Positions 1 to 8,995 of a DNA stretch of 18,954 nt are shown here, piece by piece; positions within the stretch are counted from its first letter, which is position 1; each line of letters begins with the position of its first letter. Below the pieces are notes generated by a model. It was not told where the DNA came from. It saw only the letters and a list, made by a program, of their open reading frames with translations, and made no database searches. The stretch covers positions 1 to 18,954 of the forward strand of contig QNXT01000065.1 of the NCBI GenBank assembly GCA_003973505.1, read 5' to 3'. This DNA comes from Bacteroidota bacterium (GTDB lineage: Bacteria > Bacteroidota > Bacteroidia > Bacteroidales > UBA1556). Made by a program: the position numbers and the translations under genes.

Positions 1-780
1 AACAGTCCCCGATTTAGATACTGCATTAACAAGCTTTTTATCGTCCACATTTAACTTCTCAATCTGCTCATTCACAACGATTTTTCCACCCAAATTTACA
101 AATGATTGCGCCAATGATTTCGCAACCATTTCGCCACCACCATACACCTTATAGGCACTATTATTATAATAGTTATGAATCACCATATGCATATAAAGAG
201 ACGATTTTTCGGCTCTTCCGGCATAAATAGAATTCGATGCCAAAAGCACATTCTGTAATTCCGTATTATCTGTAATGCTTTTAACAAAATCGTTCACTCC
301 TTGCTCAATAGCTGGTGATTGTGCAATACTTTCATCTATGGGATATCGTAAGCTGTACAAATCGTGACTATTACAAACTTCAATAGCCTTACTTATATAT
401 TTATCTATGGCCTCTTTCTCATCGGGGAAATAGGATAACATTTTATTTCGAAAATTCTTCCAGCCAAATGGATAACTATATTCTTTATCACCTATGCGAA
501 ACACATCATAAGATTCTGCATTCATTCGTTGCAAAGCAAGGGCATCATAAATATCAAAATACTTGAATAGTTTATAGGTTATTTGCCCCTTGTCCAAACT
601 CCCAATATAATGCATACCTGTATCAAAATTACAGGACTTTCTTTTAAAGCTTTGAAGCAAACCTCCCACACGACTATTCTTCTCAACAATAGTTACTTGA
701 TAAGCATTTTTTTGAAGAATGATTGCTGTCATAAGTCCTCCAAGACCACCTCCTATGACCAGAACACGATTATTTTCCAT
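1..780 (-). CDS. CrtI-like FAD-dependent oxidoreductase (second copy), 3' end cut by window
   Basis: An open reading frame runs from an ATG at 780 to base 1 with no stop (260 codons), so the C-terminus lies outside the window. The N-terminus has the Rossmann FAD motif GGGLGG (residues 10-15), then an acidic residue ending beta-2 (IVEKN, about 31-35) and the RVGG segment, as in phytoene desaturase/retinol saturase-like flavoproteins. It is a paralogue of the gene just upstream: both share FDTG-HY-G-LD-GQ, a conserved NVLL-SN--Y-G stretch and a SAY-GG segment at similar spacing. The start ATG lies inside the end of that gene (11-nt overlap), which suggests translational coupling. The substrate is unknown; action on the polyene chain or aryl head is inferred only from context. 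No carotenoid synthase lies nearby to suggest a carotenoid role. Confidence 0.88.
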   Translation of the reverse strand, partial: MENNRVLVIGGGLGGLMTAIILQKNAYQVTIVEKNSRVGGLLQSFKRKSCNFDTGMHYIGSLDKGQITYKLFKYFDIYDALALQRMNAESYDVFRIGDKEYSYPFGWKNFRNKMLSYFPDEKEAIDKYISKAIEVCNSHDLYSLRYPIDESIAQSPAIEQGVNDFVKSITDNTELQNVLLASNSIYAGRAEKSSLYMHMVIHNYYNNSAYKVYGGGEMVAKSLAQSFVNLGGKIVVNEQIEKLNVDDKKLVNAVSKSGTV

Positions 781-2269
781 CGGCTATTTTTTGAAGTAAA
801 TAATCCATTCCCAAGAATTTAGAGGCTGTCATAACAGCACCAACACCCACACCTAAAACCCCATGCAAGTTCACATTTTGTCCTGTTAAATAAAGATTCG
901 GAATTTTGGTATTAGTCATAATCATATTGCGCGATTGTTGATTATAATCGCGTGTTACACCATAAATGGCACCTTGCTCAGTAGCGGTATAATCCTTATA
1001 TGTCAAAGGTGTTGAAGAATAAACTGATTTGATTTGCCCTCGAATACCCGGAAATCGTTCTTCCACAAAATCCAGCATTTGCTCTTCCTTTTGTTTTTTC
1101 AAAGCTTCATACTCTTCGGGGCGATTTTCAATTTGCGTTCCTTCCCATTTTGCAAACTCTGAGTAATTCATAAAACTCATAACCGTAGCACCATCGGCAT
1201 AATCCCCACCATCATTAGGCACTTGCGTTAAAAACAAAATACTTTTTGGCCAATTGGAAACATCGTATTTCAAATCAGTCCATATATCATTTGAACGATA
1301 GTGGTAAATATTATGGTTCAGATATTTGAAACTGTTTTTCTTAAAAACAATATATAGGCTAAAAACCGAAATTGTGTTCTCAATACTAGAAACCCTTTTA
1401 AAATATACTTTCTTAGTAATATGTTCGGGCAACATCTCGAAAGTGGGTTTTGGGTGTACATTTGAAATGAAATTTTTGGCATAAAAGCGTTCTCCCCCAT
1501 CTGTTTCAGCATAAGAAACTACAGAATCTTTCATTTCAAGCTTCACCACTTTTTTATTATTCAACACCTTACCTCCAAACGAACGAATGGAATCAATTAA
1601 AAAATCGGCTAATTGCCCACTTCCCCCGACAAAACGATAAGCACTTTGGATATAAGAATTTGTAATTAAGCCATGAACATATAAAGGGGTCTTTTGTTCC
1701 TCGCCTGTATAAAGCAAATTACTCCCCAACAATACATTCTGCAAGCGTTTGTTCGGCGTTAAAGATGAAATATAGTCGGACAGTGATGCTTTGGTATATT
1801 TACCAACATCACCAACACCCAACTCAGAACGTAAATTAAAAAGTGGGAAAGCCTTCCCCATATCTTTTATATCTTCGGTATATTTGAGTATCGCATTCTT
1901 TTCAGTAGGAAATTTTTCTGCGAGATGTTCTGCAAAATTATCAAAGCCCATAGCGTGAGCATAGGAAGTTGTTTGATCACCAAAGCTAATTTTATCAAAA
2001 CCATTGGAATCCAACCTTTTTACTTTGATTTTTGAATTAAAATCGAAATAATCAAAGAAGCGATGCAGCAATTGTCCTTCATCCAATGCACCAACATAGT
2101 GTGCACCCGTATCAAAGACAACCCCCTCACGTTTGAAATTTTGAATGGCTCCACCGAACTGTTTGCCTTGTTCCAAAACACAAACATTCAATCCTTCTTT
2201 TGCAAGAATATAGGCTGTTTTCAAACCTCCTAAACCACTTCCTATTATTACTATATCGTATGTAATCAT
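770..2269 (-). CDS. CrtI/phytoene desaturase-like FAD-dependent oxidoreductase (first copy)
   Basis: A 499-residue NAD(P)/FAD-dependent oxidoreductase of the amine oxidase/phytoene desaturase superfamily. The dinucleotide-binding motif GSGLGG is at residues 10-15, followed by VLEQGKQFGGA (about 31-41). A C-terminal FAD-contact segment, YLTGQNVNLHGVLGVGVGA, closes the fold, so the length and both ends look complete. Its ATG overlaps the stop of the exporter fusion by one base (TAATG), and its own end overlaps the next, paralogous gene by 11 nt. Such flavoproteins recur in flexirubin/aryl polyene loci of Bacteroidota, but their step is not settled. Desaturation, isomerisation or hydroxylation of the polyene product is possible. 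The family call is firm and the substrate is not. Confidence 0.92.
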   Translation of the reverse strand: MITYDIVIIGSGLGGLKTAYILAKEGLNVCVLEQGKQFGGAIQNFKREGVVFDTGAHYVGALDEGQLLHRFFDYFDFNSKIKVKRLDSNGFDKISFGDQTTSYAHAMGFDNFAEHLAEKFPTEKNAILKYTEDIKDMGKAFPLFNLRSELGVGDVGKYTKASLSDYISSLTPNKRLQNVLLGSNLLYTGEEQKTPLYVHGLITNSYIQSAYRFVGGSGQLADFLIDSIRSFGGKVLNNKKVVKLEMKDSVVSYAETDGGERFYAKNFISNVHPKPTFEMLPEHITKKVYFKRVSSIENTISVFSLYIVFKKNSFKYLNHNIYHYRSNDIWTDLKYDVSNWPKSILFLTQVPNDGGDYADGATVMSFMNYSEFAKWEGTQIENRPEEYEALKKQKEEQMLDFVEERFPGIRGQIKSVYSSTPLTYKDYTATEQGAIYGVTRDYNQQSRNMIMTNTKIPNLYLTGQNVNLHGVLGVGVGAVMTASKFLGMDYLLQKIADGK

Positions 2270-5200
2270 TAATTTTCTCTTCTCAGTATATAGATTATAT
2301 TCGATGTAAATTTCGTATTATCGAGTATTTCCAACTTAGCATGATATTTCTTCGCCAAAGCCTTCATCTCTGTTCTGCTTAGAAAATCCAAATCACTATA
2401 GTCAGCCTTATTAAACTTGATAAAGGTCGATAAAACTTCCGACATTTTCGTAATTTTATGTTTCTTTTTCATCTCACGATCGCCATCACGAATAATAAGA
2501 AAACCCTTATCATTCAATTTTTCGATAGCTCGCCGCACCACATCTTCGCGTTGACTAACAGTCAAATAATGCAAAGTATCGTTAATGATAATAACATCAG
2601 AAGGCTCAATTTCATACTCTGTTAAATCGGCATGAACAAATCGTGTACGTTCTGTTGCTAAGGAAATATTTTGCGCTATAACCACTTTATCCTCATCAAA
2701 ATCGACGCCCACAAATTGACGTTCTTCGGCCGTTTGTGCCAAGGTATGAATCAAAAAACCATAGCCACAGCCCAAATCGGAAACCTTTGCATCACGCGGA
2801 ACAATATCGTCAAAAAACTGATACCGATCTTCCATGCGTGTTTTTATTTTCATATACCACTCAATAACTGGCGAACGAAATAAATAACTCATCTCTAGTC
2901 TGCCTGCAAAATAATCAGGCTTCTCAATCTCCAATCGCAATGCTTTATACTCTGCATTGAATATTTCAAACACCCTTTTAGATTGTTTTACAAGCGTATT
3001 ACCATATTCACCGGTAGATAAATCGATTCGAGGTAAAAACTTCGTAGTCATTTGCGAACGACGTAGAAAAAACTCATCCGTATTCAACACAAATCGAACG
3101 CCATGCAAAATAATTGGTAAAATATCTAATTTCAATTCGCGAGCCAATAAAAATGCGCCTCTTTGAAATTTCATCAATTCAGGCTTTAAGTTCCTTGTTC
3201 CTTCTGGGAAAACTATGATAGAATAACCCTGATCTACTCGCTCTTGAAGGCGAGCAATCAGCTCATCATGGGGTAATGAGGTGGGCAAGAAATCGGCATA
3301 TTGTAAAACCTTTCCGTATAGCCAACTTGTCCATTGCTTTTCGTTCGTAAGTATTAATAGTTTTGGGTGTAGTAAAAGTGCAAGCATCACATCCACATGT
3401 GATTGATGATTCATAATAATAACAGAAGGCTTGGAGAAATCTTCATTATTTGGATTGATGATTTTCTTCTTAATCATAAAGTTAGCATAAATCATCCACC
3501 AAGAAAAGGCTTGTAATAAACGGTGGAAAATAGCTTTCTTATATTTTGTACCAAAGGGAATTAGCCTAAAGATAAAAGAAAGAAAAGTCATAAAGAAAGA
3601 GCCCGAAACAAAATAAAATAATGACAGTATTGAGAAAACAAAGTCGGTGAAGGTTACGGGTTTCATTCTCTTTTTCCCCTTATTATACAGTATAAAATTA
3701 AGCAGCCAGGCTTGAAGACTAAAGGTAACAATCAGTGTAGAGCTGATGCCAATAATAGCCATAATCGCAATGGAACGTAAAGCAGGATGATGCGCAAAAA
3801 TCAAAGCTCCCACCCCAATTATTGTGGTAAAAAACGAAAGTGAAATAGAAGCTCGATATTCCTTTATCACATCAATGTTCTGTGTATATTTTTGAAGTAT
3901 TCCTTTGGTAACAAAAATGCCGTAATCAATACCTAAACCGAAAATAAAGGATAACACAATGATATTAAATATATTAAACTGAATACCGAATATCGACATG
4001 ATACCAACAGTCCAGATATAACCAAAAACAATGGGAACCAGCGTAATCAATGCCAATTCGATACGACCAAAATAGAGCAACAGAATAAGGAAAACCAATA
4101 GTAATGACAGGTAAACCAAACTATTCATATTTTCATTAAGTTTATCAATCAATTCGGTAACAAAAACCTGACTATTATAAACCCAAATATTGGGATTGTC
4201 TATTTGGGCATCAATGGCTTTCTTAGCGGCTTTCACATCATCAATTTTGAGCACTGTAATGGCTGCTTGCAAGCTATCTGATTTAATAAGAAAATCATTC
4301 AAAATTAATTTCGACATCAGGGCTACATCCTCTTCCGACAAACCCGAATAGTCATTATAAACCAATGAATGAAATTTATTAAAAGCCGATTTCTTAAATC
4401 CGATTTTACTTGCTTTTTCGTTTAGAAGACTATCTGCCTTTGCATAATGCTCTTCCCAAAAAGCATTCCATACTTTCAAAGCATTTCTTTGCTGATTCTC
4501 CGATTTAATAAGCTTATTTACACTAGAATATCGATTTATCAAACCTGCATCCAGCAAAGAATCTAATACAATATTCAGCTGCTGATTTTGTTCTAAAACC
4601 TGATTTTGATTTTCACCAATGGAGATAACAAATAAATCTTTATTTGCTTTTCCAAAAACACGATTGATACGCTGTTCGGCCAAATCCGTTTTGTGGGATA
4701 TATAATTGCTTTTAAGCATATCCGAATCGAAAGGAATATCATCACCAACAAAATAAAGTATTGCTGTAATAGATAATACAGCCAGCATAATCTTCTTATT
4801 CTTATGTATTTCGTAAGCACTTAACTTATCCAAAAATGTATGAGGGATCACCTTCTTTTTCTTACCTTTAACAATAAGGATGGGTAATAAAGTAAGTGCT
4901 AAAATGGCTGAAAAGAAAATACTTAAGGATGCGAATAAACCCAGGTCGCTCAGCACGTCGGAATGAACAAGGCGTAATGCTAAAAAAGCCACCATAGTGG
5001 TTGCCATACTAAGAAAAATGGGCACAGATATTTGAGCAAAAAGCTTTTCGACAGAATGATGCTCACGGTAATGTGAATATACATGCAGTGAAAAATCGAT
5101 GGACATTCCCAATAAAACCGCACCAATACCCAAAGAAATAATAGAAATCTCTTCTTTGAAAAGACTCAATACACCCAAAGCAATGACACTACCCAATAGG

Positions 5201-6102
5201 GTGGGTATAAAAATCACAACTACAGCTCGTCGTTGACGGAAGAAATAAGCTATCAGAGAAATAAGCAGGATGAGGGTAATAGTAAGGGTAACAGCCACAT
5301 CACGCTTAATAACCTGCTCATTTTCGAGGGCTACCAGAGCTCCACCAAAAATTTGTTGCTGAACATCAGGAAATGAATCTTGCAATTGTGTTTGAAACTG
5401 CTCAATGCTATTGAATACAAAAGCATTATCTTCTGAAAGATTTGCCTTTTTCAAATTAGCAAATAAGAATAAATCGGTTTTTTCATTATTCATTATTCGC
5501 CCTTGAAAAAGGATTACTTTATCACTTAGATTAAATGATTGTATTTTCTCCAATGCCATAAATTGCATTCCAAATGGGTCTTCGAGAAAATATTTTGAAG
5601 ACATAAATCCAATGGGGGAAATCATGCTTTTATAACCTGCATCTACAATTTGCTGAATACTATCCTCCTGTATTTTAGCAGCAATTTGTTGATAGTCCTT
5701 CGAGTCGAGAAAATAGGGCAGATTTTTCTTCACAAGCTCCATCATATCGAGCATCTGATTGTCATCAACCTTTAATTGTAAATTTCGAAAATAGGGTTTC
5801 AGAGAATCACTTTGCAAGAAATCCGACATTCGTTCTGCATATTCCAATAGCCGTTCTGGGTTTACGCTATCATTTTTCAAATGAATATCAAAAATCACTT
5901 TATTCATTAAAGTAGATTCTTTGAGAACGTATTTAAAGCGGGTAACATTCTTCGAATCGGGAAGAATACGACTAATATCTTCCACAAAATGCAAGCGCGA
6001 TATGGACCATACCGACCATAAAACCACAATCAGCATTAGGGCTGTGGAAAGCCAACGAAACTTTCTCAGAAATGTATGTACAAAATAAAGAATGCGTCCC
6101 AT
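2269..6102 (-). CDS. Trifunctional MMPL/RND exporter - lysophospholipid acyltransferase - SAM methyltransferase
   Basis: A 1277-residue fusion with three parts. Residues 1-~805 are an RND/MMPL-type exporter: one TM helix near 17-34, a periplasmic loop to ~268, a TM bundle ~270-412, then the same plan repeated (TM ~437-452, loop ~455-658, bundle ~660-806). The halves share the intramembrane motif G-x-x-I-D-F/Y (GMSIDFSLH at 332-340; GLGIDYGIF at 722-730). Residues ~820-1065 hold a PlsC-type acyltransferase: HX4D box NHQSHVD (His899, Asp904) and FPEGTR (965-970). Residues ~1085-1277 are a class I methyltransferase: SAM motif DLGCGYG (1109-1115) and acidic Asp1134. In aryl polyene loci such parts are thought to attach the polyene acyl chain to a glycerolipid and move it outward. 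This three-part architecture is known from Bacteroidota annotation. The start ATG overlaps the preceding stop by one base (TAATG). Confidence 0.95.
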   Translation of the reverse strand: MGRILYFVHTFLRKFRWLSTALMLIVVLWSVWSISRLHFVEDISRILPDSKNVTRFKYVLKESTLMNKVIFDIHLKNDSVNPERLLEYAERMSDFLQSDSLKPYFRNLQLKVDDNQMLDMMELVKKNLPYFLDSKDYQQIAAKIQEDSIQQIVDAGYKSMISPIGFMSSKYFLEDPFGMQFMALEKIQSFNLSDKVILFQGRIMNNEKTDLFLFANLKKANLSEDNAFVFNSIEQFQTQLQDSFPDVQQQIFGGALVALENEQVIKRDVAVTLTITLILLISLIAYFFRQRRAVVVIFIPTLLGSVIALGVLSLFKEEISIISLGIGAVLLGMSIDFSLHVYSHYREHHSVEKLFAQISVPIFLSMATTMVAFLALRLVHSDVLSDLGLFASLSIFFSAILALTLLPILIVKGKKKKVIPHTFLDKLSAYEIHKNKKIMLAVLSITAILYFVGDDIPFDSDMLKSNYISHKTDLAEQRINRVFGKANKDLFVISIGENQNQVLEQNQQLNIVLDSLLDAGLINRYSSVNKLIKSENQQRNALKVWNAFWEEHYAKADSLLNEKASKIGFKKSAFNKFHSLVYNDYSGLSEEDVALMSKLILNDFLIKSDSLQAAITVLKIDDVKAAKKAIDAQIDNPNIWVYNSQVFVTELIDKLNENMNSLVYLSLLLVFLILLLYFGRIELALITLVPIVFGYIWTVGIMSIFGIQFNIFNIIVLSFIFGLGIDYGIFVTKGILQKYTQNIDVIKEYRASISLSFFTTIIGVGALIFAHHPALRSIAIMAIIGISSTLIVTFSLQAWLLNFILYNKGKKRMKPVTFTDFVFSILSLFYFVSGSFFMTFLSFIFRLIPFGTKYKKAIFHRLLQAFSWWMIYANFMIKKKIINPNNEDFSKPSVIIMNHQSHVDVMLALLLHPKLLILTNEKQWTSWLYGKVLQYADFLPTSLPHDELIARLQERVDQGYSIIVFPEGTRNLKPELMKFQRGAFLLARELKLDILPIILHGVRFVLNTDEFFLRRSQMTTKFLPRIDLSTGEYGNTLVKQSKRVFEIFNAEYKALRLEIEKPDYFAGRLEMSYLFRSPVIEWYMKIKTRMEDRYQFFDDIVPRDAKVSDLGCGYGFLIHTLAQTAEERQFVGVDFDEDKVVIAQNISLATERTRFVHADLTEYEIEPSDVIIINDTLHYLTVSQREDVVRRAIEKLNDKGFLIIRDGDREMKKKHKITKMSEVLSTFIKFNKADYSDLDFLSRTEMKALAKKYHAKLEILDNTKFTSNIIYILRREN

Positions 6103-7307
6103 TATGCTAATTTACTTTTTATAAAAAATACAAGGCGTGCAATAAGCCAAGTGCTTGCTCCCGAAAGGGCGGCAAAGATAAAACTACCCACGAAATAAAA
6201 CAATAATCCCTGCCACATAACTTCAATGGAATCGATTAAACCATTTTCCATGAGTTGATGCGTTACTTTTTGAATATTTTCCCATGTATCAAATTGCCCA
6301 TTCCAAAGAAAATATCCCGTTTGATAACCAAAATATATCAGAAAAGGAACTACTGGAGGAATACTAATATTTGAAGCCAATAGCACCAATGCTTTATTCA
6401 GTTTCATTTTATGTGCTAAGAAAGTAGCCGTAATCATTTGAAAACCCCAAATGGGAACAATACCCATAAAAATCCCAAAACCCAAGGCTTTGGATACTTT
6501 TTCAGGACTTTCATTGTTTTCGGTAAAAACCCTTTTCAAAACATCCAAAATATTATTATTGCGGAAATAGATAAAAAGATTGCGAGGATGAATATAAAGA
6601 ACCGCAATGGTAAATAATACGGTATTCAATAAACTAATACGAGTAAAATCGACACTGGGTTTGAAGTGAGATACCCGCTGCTCGGGTTCATCATAAAATA
6701 TTTGAACAGGAATGGTTTTTACGGTTATTCCACGCCACTGACTACGAACAAGCACCTCCACTTCAAATTCAAACCGATGGGTAAAGAAATGGATTTTCTC
6801 CATCAACTTTACAGGATATAAACGATAACCAGATTGGGTATCCTCCAATTTTTCACCCGTTTCGGCCCAATACCAAAAGTTTGAGAAACGGTAACCAAAA
6901 GAGCTCTTTCCGGGCACATTTGCCGACTCCATATCTCGAGCCCCCACGATAAGCGCATCCCCATTGCGGGCAATTTCATCTATAAATTTGGGGATATCAT
7001 TGGCAAAATGCTGTCCATCCGAATCCAAAGTAATTACATAGTCATATCCATTTTGCAAAGCATATTCAAAAGCTTGCTTAATGCTATAACCTTTCCCCTT
7101 ATTGGGTTGATGCGAAAGGGATTTAATTTTTGAGCCAAAGGAAGCAATAATATCTGCGGTTGAATCGGTGGAACCATCATTCACAACAAGCACATTGGAT
7201 GACTGCAAAAGCACATCTTCAATAAGCTTTTTTAAAGTCTTTTCATTATTGTAAGTTGGGATTACAATAAGCGTTTTGGCAAATATTTCTTCGCTCGTTC
7301 TATTCAT
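6102..7307 (-). CDS. GT2 family glycosyltransferase with C-terminal DUF2062
   Basis: A 401-residue two-part membrane protein. Residues ~11-210 are a family 2, GT-A glycosyltransferase of the dolichyl-phosphate-sugar synthase type: IPTYNNEKTL (16-25), VVNDGSTDST (41-50) and the metal-binding DSD at 95-97 followed by GQH. Residues ~255-395 match the DUF2062 membrane domain, with the GIFMGIVPIWGFQ stretch (278-290), a LLASNISIPPVVPF segment and hydrophobic helices at the end. It starts 8 nt inside the dehydratase gene and ends sharing one base with the exporter fusion. GT2-DUF2062 proteins are recurrent partners in aryl polyene and flexirubin loci. A lipid-linked sugar transferase acting at the inner membrane is plausible, but donor and acceptor cannot be read from the sequence. 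Confidence 0.92.
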   Translation of the reverse strand: MNRTSEEIFAKTLIVIPTYNNEKTLKKLIEDVLLQSSNVLVVNDGSTDSTADIIASFGSKIKSLSHQPNKGKGYSIKQAFEYALQNGYDYVITLDSDGQHFANDIPKFIDEIARNGDALIVGARDMESANVPGKSSFGYRFSNFWYWAETGEKLEDTQSGYRLYPVKLMEKIHFFTHRFEFEVEVLVRSQWRGITVKTIPVQIFYDEPEQRVSHFKPSVDFTRISLLNTVLFTIAVLYIHPRNLFIYFRNNNILDVLKRVFTENNESPEKVSKALGFGIFMGIVPIWGFQMITATFLAHKMKLNKALVLLASNISIPPVVPFLIYFGYQTGYFLWNGQFDTWENIQKVTHQLMENGLIDSIEVMWQGLLFYFVGSFIFAALSGASTWLIARLVFFIKSKLA

Positions 7308-7668
7308 TATCTGCTACAAATTCACCACTAAACTTCAAAAAAACTTGTCCCTCTGCTTTGAGCACCGCTTTAACTTTTATTGCATTTTCTTCAATCTCAT
7401 TATATTTTATCTCTAATGCTAAGCACTGATTTTCGTCAGGCAAAATCATGTTTAAGTATTTAGCATTCTTAATGTTCACGAGTTGATAAGAACCCGAAAA
7501 ATAATCACCTAAAACGGTCTTTATCATTTCAATTTGCAACACACCAGGTAAGACAGCTCTTTGGGGAAAATGCCCTTTGAAAACAGCGTGCTTTGCATTG
7601 ATATCTATCTGTGCAAGCAATGTGGAATCTTGATTATTTATCTCCTGTATGGTATATATTTCTTCCAT
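7300..7668 (-). CDS. FabZ/ApeI-like hotdog 3-hydroxyacyl-ACP dehydratase
   Basis: A 122-residue single hotdog-fold protein. The FabZ-type active-site stretch is GHFPQRAVLPGVLQIE, with His33 and Glu47 spaced 14 residues apart, as are the catalytic His and Glu of FabZ. It would dehydrate the 3-hydroxyacyl-ACP formed by the ketoreductase, giving the conjugated double bond kept at each extension round. In proteobacterial aryl polyene systems the dehydratase is a heterodimer (ApeI:ApeP). Only one dehydratase-like gene is visible here, so the partner is beyond the window or this one acts as a homodimer. Its start shares one base with the preceding lipoprotein stop (TAATG), and its end overlaps the glycosyltransferase start by 8 nt. 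Confidence 0.88.
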   Translation of the reverse strand: MEEIYTIQEINNQDSTLLAQIDINAKHAVFKGHFPQRAVLPGVLQIEMIKTVLGDYFSGSYQLVNIKNAKYLNMILPDENQCLALEIKYNEIEENAIKVKAVLKAEGQVFLKFSGEFVADNE

Positions 7669-8294
7669 TATATTTTGCTAAGTTTAAGCTTTAATGCAAT
7701 ATTAACATGACTGATATCAATAGTTTTAGCGATTTTATCAGAATAATCGCTAAGTCGAATTATAATTTTTTTGAAAACGGCACCCGAATACTCTATTCGT
7801 GATACAGCGGCCGTTTGCTCATCAAAAAAATAATAATAACGTCCTTTTTCAACACGATATTTCGCCATAAAAGTCTTTGTCTTTTTTCGATAAAACAATT
7901 TGGAGGTTGACAGCTGTTTTTTATTTGGGAAAAGCAGTTTCATATCTTGCTCAAGAACATTTACGATAGATTCTTTATTCAATTCGTCCAAAATATACTT
8001 AACCGCAAACTGCCCGTTATCAAGCAGCTCAAAATCGAAATATTTTAAGCCAAACTCCGACATAAATACCATTCGAACAGACTGTTCATCCACCATTCTT
8101 TTAAAAAACATAATTCCTGAATAATCTTTATTCAATAAATGAATATTGGTTTTATAGAGGGCTTTTTGGAAGTTTTCCGGGAATACATTTGGGTCTGTAA
8201 CTTCAAGCTTCGACGAGCGATATGATGCATGATAATGAATGCAGGATTGCAACAAAATGCCAAGAATTACAAATATAAATGCTGCTTTCTTCAA
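7668..8294 (-). CDS. Outer-membrane-type lipoprotein, LolB/DUF3261-like
   Basis: A 208-residue lipoprotein precursor. The N-terminus MKKAAFIFVILGILLQSC has a basic n-region, a hydrophobic core and a lipobox LLQSC with the lipidated Cys at 18. The mature part is beta-rich, including FMSEFGLKYFDFEL and GRYYYFFDEQ, resembling the LolB/DUF3261 lipoproteins found in aryl polyene loci; that match is from pattern memory and is moderate. It directly follows the LolA-like gene (14-nt gap) and overlaps the dehydratase by one base. The likely role is acceptor of the polyene lipid at the outer membrane, receiving it from the LolA-like carrier. The lipoprotein call is strong; the LolB-like role is inferred. 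Confidence 0.85.
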   Translation of the reverse strand: MKKAAFIFVILGILLQSCIHYHASYRSSKLEVTDPNVFPENFQKALYKTNIHLLNKDYSGIMFFKRMVDEQSVRMVFMSEFGLKYFDFELLDNGQFAVKYILDELNKESIVNVLEQDMKLLFPNKKQLSTSKLFYRKKTKTFMAKYRVEKGRYYYFFDEQTAAVSRIEYSGAVFKKIIIRLSDYSDKIAKTIDISHVNIALKLKLSKI

Positions 8295-8308
8295 AACCTT
8301 GCTTTGAT

Positions 8309-8995
8309 TTAATTAAAACTAAATTCCGAATCAGCAATGGATGTATTTTTTTTACGATTGCTAAAACTGATTAATGTAAAATCGCCTGAAGCTTCAACCA
8401 TACGAATTTTTGAAACCATCAAATCAGACTTTTCAAAGAAAATATGAATTTCACTTATAAAACGCTTAAAATCTTTATTCTTAGGATTTAAAACCGCTTT
8501 ATACTGTTTCGAACTCTCAAATAATTCCACTCCAAATTGCTCACTTGTAAGTATGGAACCATTCACCATGCTGACGATCATATTGTTTATTTCTGCGAAC
8601 ATTTTGTTGGAATTAATATCAAATTCCGATGTTTTACCGTCATTATTAATTTTGAATTTCCCATCCAATAAAGCCACTTCGTAATTAATGGGTGTGGTAT
8701 ATGACCATTTTAAGGTATTTGGTCTGCGAAAAATAAATTTTCCTTTGCTTATAATATCTTCCTCTAAAACAGAAATGTGCTTTTTTTGAGTGAAATCACT
8801 ACGGATACTTTTTAAGCTTAAGGCAAAAGAATCTAATTTATGGATTAAGACTCCACTATTATTTACCGGCTTAAATTCAGAGGATTGAGGAATGCTAAAG
8901 GAAAGAAAAAATGGAATAAAAAGTAAAATAAAGAGTTTATTTTTTTTCAAAAAACTCCGATAATAAAACAAACTGATATCCATTTTCTTTTGCAT
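8309..8995 (-). CDS. LolA-like periplasmic lipid/lipoprotein carrier
   Basis: Up to 228 residues. An N-terminal signal peptide (KKNKLFILLFIPFFLSF, about 17-33) leads into a LolA-type half-barrel: SIRSDFTQKKH, then GKFIFRRPNTLKWSYTTP, a pattern typical of the LolA fold. It should shuttle a hydrophobic cargo across the periplasm between the exporter fusion and the lipoprotein. The start is uncertain. ATG at 8995 overlaps the deacetylase by 59 nt. ATG at 8983, preceded by an A/G-rich AAAAGAAA, overlaps by 47 nt. A TTG at 8950 would give a very clean signal peptide with a 14-nt overlap. The outermost ATG is listed. Confidence 0.85.
   Translation of the reverse strand: MQKKMDISLFYYRSFLKKNKLFILLFIPFFLSFSIPQSSEFKPVNNSGVLIHKLDSFALSLKSIRSDFTQKKHISVLEEDIISKGKFIFRRPNTLKWSYTTPINYEVALLDGKFKINNDGKTSEFDINSNKMFAEINNMIVSMVNGSILTSEQFGVELFESSKQYKAVLNPKNKDFKRFISEIHIFFEKSDLMVSKIRMVEASGDFTLISFSNRKKNTSIADSEFSFN

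Noticed and set aside
1..2269. Carotenoid biosynthesis locus, suggested by two CrtI-like genes
   Set aside because: No phytoene synthase, cyclase or prenyl transferase is present, and the neighbours are type II PKS-like genes.
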